A DNA stretch of 64,000 bases. Origin: CAZBNB01 sp964493245. Its GTDB lineage: Bacteria > Pseudomonadota > Gammaproteobacteria > Legionellales > Legionellaceae. The notes beneath the pieces are model-generated. The model made no database searches. It saw only the letters and a program-made list of their open reading frames with translations, and had not been told where the DNA came from. Where the stretch lies: NCBI GenBank assembly GCA_964493245.1, contig CAZBNB010000007.1:1-64000 (forward strand), in the 5' to 3' direction. The translations under genes were made by a program, and so were the position numbers. Positions 43,726-52,758 of this stretch are shown here, piece by piece. Each line of letters starts with the position of its first letter. The first letter of the stretch is position 1.

Positions 43726-44372
43726 GTGACACGCCCTCGTTTGAGCACCACAATACGATGCTTTAACCCCGCGATTAAAGTGAGGTCATGTGTAGCAACC
43801 AATACGCTCATACCAACGCGATTTAAATCGGTGAATACGCGCATCATATCAGCCGCCAATGCCGGATCAAGATTTCCGGTGGGTTCATCAGCCAAAAGTA
43901 AGGCGGGTTTATGCACAATCGCTCTCGCAATGCTCACGCGTTGCTGCTCACCACCCGATAGATGAACCGGCAAACATTTTTCCTTGTTGAGTAAGCCAAC
44001 CATATCCAATGCAGCATGTACACGCTTCTTGGTAATATGAGGCAACTCTCCTTGTATATCTAAGGGCAGCGCAACATTGTCAAATATATTTCTTTCATTG
44101 AGTAAGCAAGGCGATTGAAAAACCAATCCCAGCTTCAAACGGTATCGCGCGATGTCGCGTTGTTTAAGTTGGTGCAGTGATTCGCCTTGCACTGTGATGT
44201 CACCCGCACAAGGGCGATCAAGCAAAGCGATTAACTTGAGCATCGTGCTTTTCCCTGCACCCGAATGGCCTGTCAAAAAAGCCATTTCGCCTTTTGCCAA
44301 CTCGAAATTGACTTGACTTAATGCCTCAAAACCACCGGCATATTTTTTACTGACTTGATTGAAGATGATCAT
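43719..44372 (-). CDS. ftsE: Cell-division ATPase FtsE
   Basis: ABC ATPase that powers FtsX. Walker A GHSGAGKST, Q-loop FQSPCLL, signature LSGGEQQR, Walker B LLLADEPTGNLD. I use ATG 44372, which gives the canonical MIIFNQVSKKY start and 217 residues; a longer frame reaches 44420 inside ftsY. Overlaps ftsY by 26 bases. Confidence 0.95.
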   Translation of the reverse strand: MIIFNQVSKKYAGGFEALSQVNFELAKGEMAFLTGHSGAGKSTMLKLIALLDRPCAGDITVQGESLHQLKQRDIARYRLKLGLVFQSPCLLNERNIFDNVALPLDIQGELPHITKKRVHAALDMVGLLNKEKCLPVHLSGGEQQRVSIARAIVHKPALLLADEPTGNLDPALAADMMRVFTDLNRVGMSVLVATHDLTLIAGLKHRIVVLKRGRVTC

Positions 44373-45396
44373 CAAACAATGCTTCCACAAATTGCGCAGC
44401 ATGAAATGCCCGCAAGTCATCTATTCCCTCTCCGATACCGATAAAACGGAACGGAATCTTAAGTTCGTTGGCAATAGCAAACAAAATGCCGCCTTTAGCA
44501 GTGCCATCTAATTTTGTCATGGTAACGCCGGTTAAACCAACCGCCTCATGAAATTGCCGCGCTTGATTTAATGCATTTTGGCCAATACTCGCATCTAAGA
44601 CTAACATGATTTCATGCGGGGCTGAAGAATCAATTTTTTGTAGCACGCGTTTGACTTTTTTTAACTCCTCCATCAAATGCTGCTGTGTATGCAATCGCCC
44701 GGCTGTATCGGCAATTAAGATATCTGTGCCACGCGCTTTCGCGGCTTGAAAAGCGTCATAAATCACCGAAGCACTGTCAGCGCCGGTATGTTGTGCGATC
44801 ACAGGGATCTGATTACGCTCGCCCCATACCTGGAGCTGTTCGACGGCAGCAGCACGAAAAGTATCCCCTGCCGCTAACATGACTTTTTTGCCCTGAGATT
44901 GAAACTGTTTGGCTAATTTACCTATCGTTGTGGTTTTCCCCGCACCATTGACACCCACCATGAGTATCACAAAGGGCACCGGTGATGAGGCCAGGGCAAG
45001 CGGTTTTTCATGTGCAATCAAGACATCTTGTAATTGCTGTTTTAATTGTGCGAAAACCGCGTTACCGTCTGATAATTGTTTGCGTTTGAGCTCAGCACTG
45101 AGATGCCCCAACAACTGTTGTGTCATCGCCAGACCTAAATCAGAGGAAAGCAGTAAGGTTTCCAACTCCTCAAGTAGAGCGTCATCCAGTTGTTTTTTAC
45201 CTAACAACAAACGCGCGACACTTTCACCAAATTGATGTCGCGTTTTTGTTAAACCGTGCTTTAGGCGTGCAAACATGCCTCTAGACGAGGTGGTCGATTC
45301 TTCGTCTTGTACAACGATCGATTCTTCAGGCTCTAACTCAGCCACTTCGCTCTGTGGAGCCACCACGCTTTGATTTTTTTTCAGCCATTTAATCAT
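44347..45396 (-). CDS. ftsY: Signal recognition particle receptor FtsY
   Basis: SRP receptor GTPase delivering nascent membrane proteins to SecYEG. A short acidic N-terminal region (about 1-40), then the NG domain with GTP motifs GVNGAGKTTTIGKLA, DTFRAAAVEQL, DTAGRL and TKLDGTAKGG. Length 349; the acidic A region is short. Confidence 0.97.
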   Translation of the reverse strand: MIKWLKKNQSVVAPQSEVAELEPEESIVVQDEESTTSSRGMFARLKHGLTKTRHQFGESVARLLLGKKQLDDALLEELETLLLSSDLGLAMTQQLLGHLSAELKRKQLSDGNAVFAQLKQQLQDVLIAHEKPLALASSPVPFVILMVGVNGAGKTTTIGKLAKQFQSQGKKVMLAAGDTFRAAAVEQLQVWGERNQIPVIAQHTGADSASVIYDAFQAAKARGTDILIADTAGRLHTQQHLMEELKKVKRVLQKIDSSAPHEIMLVLDASIGQNALNQARQFHEAVGLTGVTMTKLDGTAKGGILFAIANELKIPFRFIGIGEGIDDLRAFHAAQFVEALFDDHLQSSQ

Positions 45397-45444
45397 GAGG
45401 ACAACTGTACATTAAAACCATAAAATGGCATTATAGCACCATAA

Positions 45445-46029
45445 TTGATAAATAAACCCTGTCTTTTGAAACAAACTATTCGAATTATTGGTGGCCAATT
45501 TCGTGGCAAAAAAATCGGCTTCCCAGATCAACCTGACTTACGACCCACACCCGATCGCGTTCGTGAAACCTTGTTTAATTGGTTGATGCATGATATTCGC
45601 GGTGCGCATTGTCTTGACGCCTTTGCAGGCAGCGGCGCATTGGGCTTGGAAGCTTTTTCACGTGGTGCAAGCCAGGTGACTTTAATAGAACAATCTTTAG
45701 CCACTTACACCCATTTAAAAAAAACGTGTCAACAATTTAACACCTCTCAGTTAACCATCGTGCAAGGTGATACCTGCCACTATATGCAACAGTACATCCA
45801 ACAACAACGATCTCCTTTTGATATTATCTTTCTTGATCCGCCTTTTCGTAAGCCCCATTTATTAGAGGCGTGCTTGGCTTCTTTAGCAAATAACACGCTT
45901 TTAAAACCCAATGGTTTACTGTATTTAGAAACGCCTGAGGCAATATCATTAGATAACACGCTTTGGAAACCCTTAAAATTAAAATCAGCCGGGCAAATTA
46001 CCTATGCCTTGTATCAAAAAGTCGCTTGA
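45445..46029 (+). CDS. rsmD: 16S rRNA m2G966 methyltransferase RsmD
   Basis: SAM-dependent methyltransferase acting on 16S rRNA. IRIIGGQFRGKKIGFP start block, RPTPDRVRETLFNWL, SAM loop DAFAGSGALGLEA and catalytic FLDPPF are visible. No ATG lies in frame: the start is either TTG 45445 or TTG 45466, the latter giving a more typical N-terminus. Divergent from ftsY, its usual place. Its tail overlaps nothing; dotD begins 38 bases later. Confidence 0.93.
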   Translation: MINKPCLLKQTIRIIGGQFRGKKIGFPDQPDLRPTPDRVRETLFNWLMHDIRGAHCLDAFAGSGALGLEAFSRGASQVTLIEQSLATYTHLKKTCQQFNTSQLTIVQGDTCHYMQQYIQQQRSPFDIIFLDPPFRKPHLLEACLASLANNTLLKPNGLLYLETPEAISLDNTLWKPLKLKSAGQITYALYQKVA

Positions 46030-46067
46030 CAACACGCACCGCTCCTGTTTCAATCTCATTAAGATCG

Positions 46068-46577
46068 ATGATGAAAAACACGCCGCCAATAATGAAAAAT
46101 AAATATATCGTGTTTTTACTAACTGCCATTTTAGTTAGTGGATGCGCAACACAAACCTACAGAAAGCCACCTTATAACGCGCCAAGCGACGACGCCAGTA
46201 TTAAATTGGCTGAAGCAGCAAACGCCGTCAGTGACTCCATGTTACAAATGGCAAGAACAGAAAAAGTGCTGACGCCACCGCATCATGACAATGTCATGAC
46301 CATTCCATCAGCTTATCCCTTGCAAACACACGCATCCGTTGATTGGTCGGGACCGATTACAGAAGTCACTGAGCGTGTAGCAAAAGCAGCCCATTATCAC
46401 GTCCGTGTTCTCGGCCAAGCGCCTTCAATCCCTATTTTAGTCAGTATCAACATGCAAGACAAAAGCCTTGCTGAAATTTTGCGCAACATTGATTACCAAG
46501 CAGGACAAAAAGCGTTTATTCACGTATACCCCAATAGTCAGGTTGTAGAATTGCGATATGCTAATAATTACTCATAA
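46068..46577 (+). CDS. dotD: Dot/Icm outer-membrane lipoprotein DotD
   Basis: Lipoprotein of the type IVB core complex, helping place DotH in the outer membrane. Signal peptide ends VSGC (Cys26); then VDWSGPITEVTERVAKAAHY, and a secretin-N0-like fold near the end (ILVSINMQDKSLAEILRNID). I start at the ATG pair 46068/46071; the frame is open back to 45963 inside rsmD. 169 residues, near the ~163 of Legionella. First gene of dotD-dotC. Confidence 0.93.
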   Translation: MMKNTPPIMKNKYIVFLLTAILVSGCATQTYRKPPYNAPSDDASIKLAEAANAVSDSMLQMARTEKVLTPPHHDNVMTIPSAYPLQTHASVDWSGPITEVTERVAKAAHYHVRVLGQAPSIPILVSINMQDKSLAEILRNIDYQAGQKAFIHVYPNSQVVELRYANNYS

Positions 46578-47631
46578 AAAACCGACAAAGCATAAGCTTG
46601 TAAAAGCAGGCGGCTCAACCTCATTACGAGTAATTAACCATTTGGCCCAAAAAACAGGCTTAAATCGGTTTGTACCACCGCTATCACAACGTAAACGCTC
46701 TGAATGGACTCGGCTCTTCTTTCGTCAACTACCTTGTTTTGCTTTCATCATCTTAACAGCCTGTACTTCGGGCAGTGCCACCACACAAGTCGGTGATACT
46801 GACTCTTTGGCTGGCCTACAATCAATGTCAAACATGAACAAGCAAGGCACCGCCCGTAAAAAAGCGTCGTCAAGTAAAATTCGAGAAATGGCATTAAAAG
46901 AAACAGCACTCAGTTTAGGTGCGCAATCTGGCTTAGCTTGGCGAGCAAAAATCATTGATGAGCAATTGGTAAAACAAACTAGAAATTTAGACACCATTTA
47001 TGACTTTAATTCTTTAGTCCTGGAAAATAATGTACTGCCACCGGTCTTATTAGAGGGGCGTAATTTATTAAACCTGGCAGATACACAAACCATTCGTATT
47101 TCTGACAGAACCTACAAAGTAGCAAAGCAAGCGCATTTTGTGACTACCCCACCCAATTGGCGTCAGTATTTGTGGATGGATTACACGAAGCCAGAATATC
47201 CACATATCAGTTTATTGCCCATCAACAAAACAGAAAAGGCCATTTGGTCTGCTTATGTTGAAAAAGGTTGGGATCAGGGCATTGACCAAGCCAATACAAT
47301 TTTAGAAGAAAGTATTGCCCGCATCAAAGAAGATTTTGTTGGTATGATTTTATACCGAAAATTGTTAGCGATGAATATGGTTTCAGCACCATACGTCTCA
47401 CACACTGACCTCGGTGTTACCGGAGACGGTGAAGAAATTCGTATCGATGATAAAGTCTTACGTATTACAGCACTCCCGGCTTTAAACGTGAATAGCAGCG
47501 AATGGAAAGCGGCAATACAAAAAGATGAAATCGCCATCGAACAATTTAACACCATGGAACAGCGTGTTGAATCATCACAAATTAAAATTTCCAATAAAAC
47601 TTGGCACCCAGTGATTGACCCGATTACTTAA
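46558..47631 (+). CDS. dotC: Dot/Icm outer-membrane lipoprotein DotC
   Basis: Core-complex lipoprotein partner of DotD and DotH. The body is strongly conserved: KIREMALKETALSLGAQSGL, YDFNSLVLENNVLPPVLLEG, ISDRTYKVAKQAHFVTTPP, VSHTDLGVTGDGEEI, ITALPALNVNSSEW. The lipobox ILTAC is at Cys69, so some 50 residues precede the signal core, which is unusually long; no better ATG exists, only a TTG at codon 29. It overlaps dotD by 20 bases. 357 residues against about 303 in Legionella. Confidence 0.95.
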   Translation: MLIITHKKPTKHKLVKAGGSTSLRVINHLAQKTGLNRFVPPLSQRKRSEWTRLFFRQLPCFAFIILTACTSGSATTQVGDTDSLAGLQSMSNMNKQGTARKKASSSKIREMALKETALSLGAQSGLAWRAKIIDEQLVKQTRNLDTIYDFNSLVLENNVLPPVLLEGRNLLNLADTQTIRISDRTYKVAKQAHFVTTPPNWRQYLWMDYTKPEYPHISLLPINKTEKAIWSAYVEKGWDQGIDQANTILEESIARIKEDFVGMILYRKLLAMNMVSAPYVSHTDLGVTGDGEEIRIDDKVLRITALPALNVNSSEWKAAIQKDEIAIEQFNTMEQRVESSQIKISNKTWHPVIDPIT

Positions 47632-47728
47632 GTTGAGTAATACGCCTACTCTACTGCGCGCGCCCACAATCTGAATTTTTTTAACGCTTAAGCGGCGTTC
47701 AGTTTTGAATGATTAGGAGTATTTATCC

Positions 47729-48853
47729 ATGAACGAACATTTAATGCCTGATGAGCCAACTCGTTTTACACCTGTATTCATGGATAAAATGCTAGAGCAT
47801 GCACAATCGCTTAATGCATCGGATATTACAATTCAAACAGGCATGCCCATTTACGTTGAGGTGTATGGTAATCTATGGAAAATAACCAATCGCCCATTAT
47901 CTAACACAGAGCTTGGCGATCTTATTAACAGTGTTTATGGCCCGAATGCTACCACGCAACTACTTTCTGGGAAAGACATTGATACCCACTATGAGTTTAG
48001 ACCGAACCGGGGTGTACGGTTTCGTTATCGCGTAAATGCAACGTCGTGTTTAGTAGACGGACACGATGCCATGCAAATCACTTTGCGGACTATTCCAACC
48101 ACCCCGCCTCGGTTAGAAACCATGGGGTTACCCGAAAACATTTTACAATCACTCGCGCCTCAAGAAGGCATTGTTTTTATTACGGGTGCAACCGGATCAG
48201 GAAAATCAACGCTGCTGGCTTCGATTATTCGAGATTTAATTGAAAAAGAAGATTCTAATCGTAAAGTGTTAACTTACGAAGCGCCGATTGAGTTTGTCTT
48301 TGATGAAATTGAAACCACTTCTTCGATTGTGAGTCAATCAGAAATTCCCCGTCATCTTCCTTCATTTGCGGACGGTGTGCGCAACGCGTTACGCCGAAAA
48401 CCCAGGCTGATTATGGTAGGGGAATGCCGGGATCCAGAAACTATCAGTGCCGCATTAGAAGCCGCACTCACAGGTCACCCTGTTTACACCACCTTACATA
48501 CATCCGGCGTCGCTGAAACCATGCGCCGTCTGGTGACCTCTTTTTCCGGAGAAGAGCGCTTAGGAAGAACCATCGATATCCTGGAAACGATTCGCTTGTG
48601 TATTTGGCAAAAACTGGTTCCAACAGTTGATGGCAAACGAGTCGCCTTACGTGAGTATTTGGTTTTTGATGAAGAGGCGCGCGATATTTTACTCGAAAGT
48701 AACCCCAACGAAATCACCACCACCACACGCCGCTTAGTTCGCCAACGCGGGCAGCTGATGACACTGGATGCCAAAAATAAGTTAGAGCAAGGCATCATTA
48801 GTGAGCGCACTTATAAGCTTATCATTGCCGGCACAAAAGAAGAAAAATTGTGA
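47729..48853 (+). CDS. dotB: Dot/Icm secretion ATPase DotB
   Basis: Cytoplasmic hexameric ATPase (PilT/VirB11-like) of the type IVB machine. Walker A GATGSGKST, Walker B LIMVGECRDPETI, His box GHPVYTTLHTSGV. 374 residues, nearly the same as Legionella DotB. A 97-base gap with a hairpin-like stretch (AACGC...GCGTT) separates it from dotC, so it may have its own promoter. It ends 10 bases from the convergent dotA. Confidence 0.97.
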   Translation: MNEHLMPDEPTRFTPVFMDKMLEHAQSLNASDITIQTGMPIYVEVYGNLWKITNRPLSNTELGDLINSVYGPNATTQLLSGKDIDTHYEFRPNRGVRFRYRVNATSCLVDGHDAMQITLRTIPTTPPRLETMGLPENILQSLAPQEGIVFITGATGSGKSTLLASIIRDLIEKEDSNRKVLTYEAPIEFVFDEIETTSSIVSQSEIPRHLPSFADGVRNALRRKPRLIMVGECRDPETISAALEAALTGHPVYTTLHTSGVAETMRRLVTSFSGEERLGRTIDILETIRLCIWQKLVPTVDGKRVALREYLVFDEEARDILLESNPNEITTTTRRLVRQRGQLMTLDAKNKLEQGIISERTYKLIIAGTKEEKL

Positions 48854-48863
48854 GTATTTGCTT

Positions 48864-51761
48864 TTAGTTGCTTCCGCTTCCGCCTGTTGCACTGCCTCCA
48901 GAGGTCCCTTTGTTCGCGCCCACGGCCGCAGATTCGGCCAAGCCCATAACCGTTCCGCCGGTTTTCATACTCGACTTACCGGTGGCTTCCCCGGCGTCCT
49001 TGGTTTGCCCTTTCGCTTCATCACCCCATTGTGCGGTCTCTTGGCCAATACCCTCGCCTTGTGAACCCATCCATCTTAAGATTTTATCTGGCAAGATATA
49101 AATCAGTGTAAATGATTTTTGTACCACAGTCACATAAATACTGGTATAAGTGACCAAGCAGAAAAATGAAGCATAAATGGCCGACCAATTGTAATACGGA
49201 GAGCCTGCCGACATCCCCTGCCCTGAACCTGTGTTGGCAAAGTCAGTAATCGCGGTTGCCGCGTTTCCAGCGCTCGGCAATAAAAATTGCATAATACGAA
49301 CAAAACCTGTATTTAAAATAAAGACCGAGACATAACTCAACGCAATCGATGACATATAACCAATAATCATCATCGATGGGCGTAGGAAAACATTCACTAA
49401 AATCATCACCGCTTGCTCAGCCTTACCCAACGCATCATGCCCTTCCGGGTGTGTGACACCCAAAGCCACAATGGGCCCAGCCACCATCGCTTCAATCACT
49501 GCCATCAGCCAGGCAATGCTACCAAAGGTAAACATCATATAAGGGAAAAACGGCACATAGTACGCATCGATGTAACCAATACTGGTCATAATCCCCAGCC
49601 AAGATGAGATGAAAGGCAAGATCATCAGAATAATGCCCCAAGCAATCCCAAACGTCATCAAACCATATACGGTACCGCTTACCAGTAAATTTACCCAGAT
49701 ATCAACAGACTCATTTACAAACCCGGCCCCCATATAAGCCAATGCAATGATGGGATGAATCATCGTCGTTTCCAATAGCTGAATACCACTGTCAAACGTC
49801 AGCATAAGCGCCGTCAACGGTATGTATAAAAATGCTTGCAGTATCGCGTTGAAAAGCCCAACAACAAATCCAACAAAATAATTCACAATGCCACGAAAGA
49901 ACCCATTATAAATAAAATCTTTGAACCACCCCCAAATGCCGCCATAATGCTTTTTAGGAAAGGCAGACGAAGTTTGGCCAGGCTTAATATTAAAATTCAT
50001 CGAAAATGAAGGGGTATCTAAGCCAGGCTGCCCTGGTAAATGGACCATTGCCGCATCAGTCACATAACCATTGACCGTCGACGAACGTTTATTGTCTGTA
50101 GCAGCAGAGGCTGAAGTAGTCACATTAAAAATATATTCAGTCGCAACATTGTCAACATTCGAACCATCAATTAACGACTTCAAGTTTTGTAATGGTACTG
50201 GGCTACCTAACAACATGATTAAAGTCGAATTGGTCGACATTTTATCCAACGGCACGGTGGTGCCTTCCAAACCAGAGTCTCTATCAATCAAACCAGAGTT
50301 TGAGGTAACTAAACCGTTGAGATAGGCTAAATCAAAGAAATACGCACCTGCCATTATCCAGCCTTGTTGCTCAGATGTTTGAATAAACGAACGCAGCGAA
50401 TTATTCTGGTCACCATCTTTAATTTGTTGCTGTAAATTAAGTGCAGCTAACATAATACCATTATAGTCAGCCAAACTATTCTGCAGTTCAAACCCACTCA
50501 GTATCAACGATTGATTACTCACCGATTTATCTGGGCTCCAATTCGAACAACTGCTACTGGGGCTTGTACAAACACCTCCAGATGAGAGATAAGGCAAACC
50601 AAACTGATTTAAAGCAACTGTGCTGTATTGATTGGTTGTTGTCGTGATGCTTGTGTTGATTTGTGGATCATTATCTATTATTGCACTGGCAACGGGGGTT
50701 AAGTCAGAATAGACCTGTTGTACTGCAATGGCTCTCGATTGACGCGTCATATCTTTATCACTACATGTTAACGATGGCACACTGGTCATTTTCACATTAA
50801 AATCATTCCATGAAAGTACGCCACACACTTTATTTAATTGGACGTAATATTCATTGTTAGTAAAATTAGGCATAGGAACAGCATAAGCAGAGCCCGTCTT
50901 ACCATCATCCGTATATTTGGGATCACAAGCAGACACAAATCCTGACTCAGGCCCCATCACGGTATCAATCGCATTCACCGTACTGATAAAATCAGGTACC
51001 GGGTTTTTACAGAAATAAACCATAAATGGATCGGCATTTGCCGCCGCCAAGCTTTGATCAGAGCAACTGCCCGTGCCCTTTTCTGCGTCTTTTAATAAAG
51101 TTGTACGTTGGTTTTCTAATAAAGTTTGCACCCCTTTCATACAAACCAAGCCCTGCAACATACTACCGGCACCTGTAGCCATATTGATGAGCGCATTATT
51201 ATAGGAAGTACCGTGTGAGCTACTATCACCGAGAGAGAGGGATCCCTCCGGTGTTCCTTCTGCCGTGGTTGAGTTCGCACTGTTTTGTGCTTTGACAATG
51301 GCACCGCCTCGATTCAAATATTCAAGTGCCGCATTCCAAATCTTATCTGCCGCGCCCACGCCTTGAACAACCACCCACATGATAAAAATTTGCATTAAAC
51401 AATAGCCGGAGGCTTTAGGTACCAAAAATGCCAAACCGATTGTAGAACGCACTGGTATCCAAATTGAGGACCATTTTTGGCCTAACATTTGTCCTTCGTG
51501 TGCGGTATTCATCGTACCGACAATAATGGTATACACCACCACTATCCCACCTAGAGCAAGAACAGCCGCATTAAAAACACCAAACATGGCCCCCATGATT
51601 TGACTACCGGTACCATGCAAAACACCATCAACCACACCAAATAAATTACCTAGGAAGATGACAGAGTAATCGGTTCCTGGTGGTGTAAAAGTTAAGGCAC
51701 TGTCAGCCATGACAATATTTGGAAATATGGCTAAGCAAAGCAAAATCCAGCGTGCCATCAT
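48864..51761 (-). CDS. dotA: Dot/Icm inner-membrane protein DotA
   Basis: Large polytopic protein of the type IVB channel. Signal-like N-terminus (1-19), early membrane helices with VYTIIVGTMNTAHEGQMLGQ and WSSIWIPVRSTIGLAFLVP, a long periplasmic domain (about 170-640) and at least five helices after 650. The last 60 residues are Gly/Ser/Thr-rich. 965 residues, somewhat shorter than Legionella DotA. It overlaps icmV by 4 bases (ATGA), as in Legionella. Confidence 0.96.
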   Translation of the reverse strand: MMARWILLCLAIFPNIVMADSALTFTPPGTDYSVIFLGNLFGVVDGVLHGTGSQIMGAMFGVFNAAVLALGGIVVVYTIIVGTMNTAHEGQMLGQKWSSIWIPVRSTIGLAFLVPKASGYCLMQIFIMWVVVQGVGAADKIWNAALEYLNRGGAIVKAQNSANSTTAEGTPEGSLSLGDSSSHGTSYNNALINMATGAGSMLQGLVCMKGVQTLLENQRTTLLKDAEKGTGSCSDQSLAAANADPFMVYFCKNPVPDFISTVNAIDTVMGPESGFVSACDPKYTDDGKTGSAYAVPMPNFTNNEYYVQLNKVCGVLSWNDFNVKMTSVPSLTCSDKDMTRQSRAIAVQQVYSDLTPVASAIIDNDPQINTSITTTTNQYSTVALNQFGLPYLSSGGVCTSPSSSCSNWSPDKSVSNQSLILSGFELQNSLADYNGIMLAALNLQQQIKDGDQNNSLRSFIQTSEQQGWIMAGAYFFDLAYLNGLVTSNSGLIDRDSGLEGTTVPLDKMSTNSTLIMLLGSPVPLQNLKSLIDGSNVDNVATEYIFNVTTSASAATDNKRSSTVNGYVTDAAMVHLPGQPGLDTPSFSMNFNIKPGQTSSAFPKKHYGGIWGWFKDFIYNGFFRGIVNYFVGFVVGLFNAILQAFLYIPLTALMLTFDSGIQLLETTMIHPIIALAYMGAGFVNESVDIWVNLLVSGTVYGLMTFGIAWGIILMILPFISSWLGIMTSIGYIDAYYVPFFPYMMFTFGSIAWLMAVIEAMVAGPIVALGVTHPEGHDALGKAEQAVMILVNVFLRPSMMIIGYMSSIALSYVSVFILNTGFVRIMQFLLPSAGNAATAITDFANTGSGQGMSAGSPYYNWSAIYASFFCLVTYTSIYVTVVQKSFTLIYILPDKILRWMGSQGEGIGQETAQWGDEAKGQTKDAGEATGKSSMKTGGTVMGLAESAAVGANKGTSGGSATGGSGSN

Positions 51762-52225
51762 ACGTCACCACCTTTCACAAAAGTTGCTTTAAACCATTCA
51801 GCCACACTACACCCTAATTTTCTTTTTTGAATTTGAAAACACCAAAAGTGATAACGAAAGGCCAATGCCAATATCACAAACATCACAATCAATGACAAAA
51901 CGACACTCAAAAAGCCACCATACAATAACTCATACATTGCATATGCATAAAAGCAAAGCGCTAAAAACAGCATCAAAATACACTGGTTTTTTAAGCCTTT
52001 TCTCTGTTTCTGTAGCGCTTCTTCTGTCAGACCTAATTCTGCTGTCACTTCTTCAAACGACTTTATTTTTGCGGGATCAATCGGTCGAATTAAAAAAATA
52101 TAGCGGAAAATCGTAAGAAAATAATTCGAGGTGTTACGAAAACGACTCCAATCAGCCCACGCCCGAAAATTAAACACAGAGCGAATATAGTTTTTAAAAG
52201 GGGATGATTTAGAAGAATCAGACAT
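51758..52225 (-). CDS. icmV: Dot/Icm inner-membrane protein IcmV
   Basis: Small type IVB membrane protein, 155 residues. N-terminal FNFRAWADWSRFRNTSNYF and two membrane helices at about 86-105 and 110-128 fit IcmV. Always paired with dotA. Divergent from icmW across 77 bases, which must hold both promoters. Confidence 0.92.
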   Translation of the reverse strand: MSDSSKSSPFKNYIRSVFNFRAWADWSRFRNTSNYFLTIFRYIFLIRPIDPAKIKSFEEVTAELGLTEEALQKQRKGLKNQCILMLFLALCFYAYAMYELLYGGFLSVVLSLIVMFVILALAFRYHFWCFQIQKRKLGCSVAEWFKATFVKGGDV

Positions 52226-52302
52226 AGTAGTGGCTTCTCAATTGGGTATTCATACTATATGATGATAGTGACTAATATGTGAAGTGTCTATAGGGAGAAA
52301 TC

Positions 52303-52758
52303 ATGCCAGATTTAAGTCATAAAGCGTCAGCACAATATTGGTTTGAATACGCTGATCCTATGATTTACCGCGTGATTACGTTTATGGAAAGCGTTGAAGC
52401 ATGGACATTAGACGGTCATCATGACATAGAAGAGGCTATCACACAATTAGGCAATGAATTAGATGATATTGAATCGGTTGACATGAGTAAGCTTGGGCAC
52501 GAGGAATTGTTTATTCGATTGGTCGCCAATCTAAAGTCCGGCCGCGGTTTGCGTCTTTTGCAAGCGATTGATATGGTGCATCCAGGAAGTGCTTCTAAAG
52601 TCTTGGTGCATGCAGAAGAAAATAGTATCTCTGGAACCGATGCGGCGGGATTTTTCCTAAAACGCAATATTGTGTTTGAGCGGTTACGATTGCTCGCGCG
52701 AGCGTTCTCCGAATCAAGATTAAAAATGATTGAACGCGCACTTGAAGGAGAAGAATAA
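52303..52758 (+). CDS. icmW: Dot/Icm effector chaperone subunit IcmW
   Basis: Acidic soluble chaperone that, with IcmS, hands effectors to the DotL coupling complex. 151 residues, exactly the Legionella length; conserved SAQYWFEYADPMIYRVI, MVHPGSASKVLVHAEE and FLKRNIVFERLRLLAR. AGGGAG precedes the ATG by 7. Overlaps icmX by one base. Confidence 0.96.
   Translation: MPDLSHKASAQYWFEYADPMIYRVITFMESVEAWTLDGHHDIEEAITQLGNELDDIESVDMSKLGHEELFIRLVANLKSGRGLRLLQAIDMVHPGSASKVLVHAEENSISGTDAAGFFLKRNIVFERLRLLARAFSESRLKMIERALEGEE

Noticed and set aside
47636..47728. Intrinsic terminator between dotC and dotB
   Set aside because: The AACGC/GCGTT stem is short and its T-run lies 5' of the stem, so it is not a convincing terminator on the plus strand.
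52226..52302. CpxR or PmrA boxes between icmV and icmW
   Set aside because: I searched by eye for the GTAAA direct repeat and CTTAAT-type repeats known in Legionella and found no convincing match.
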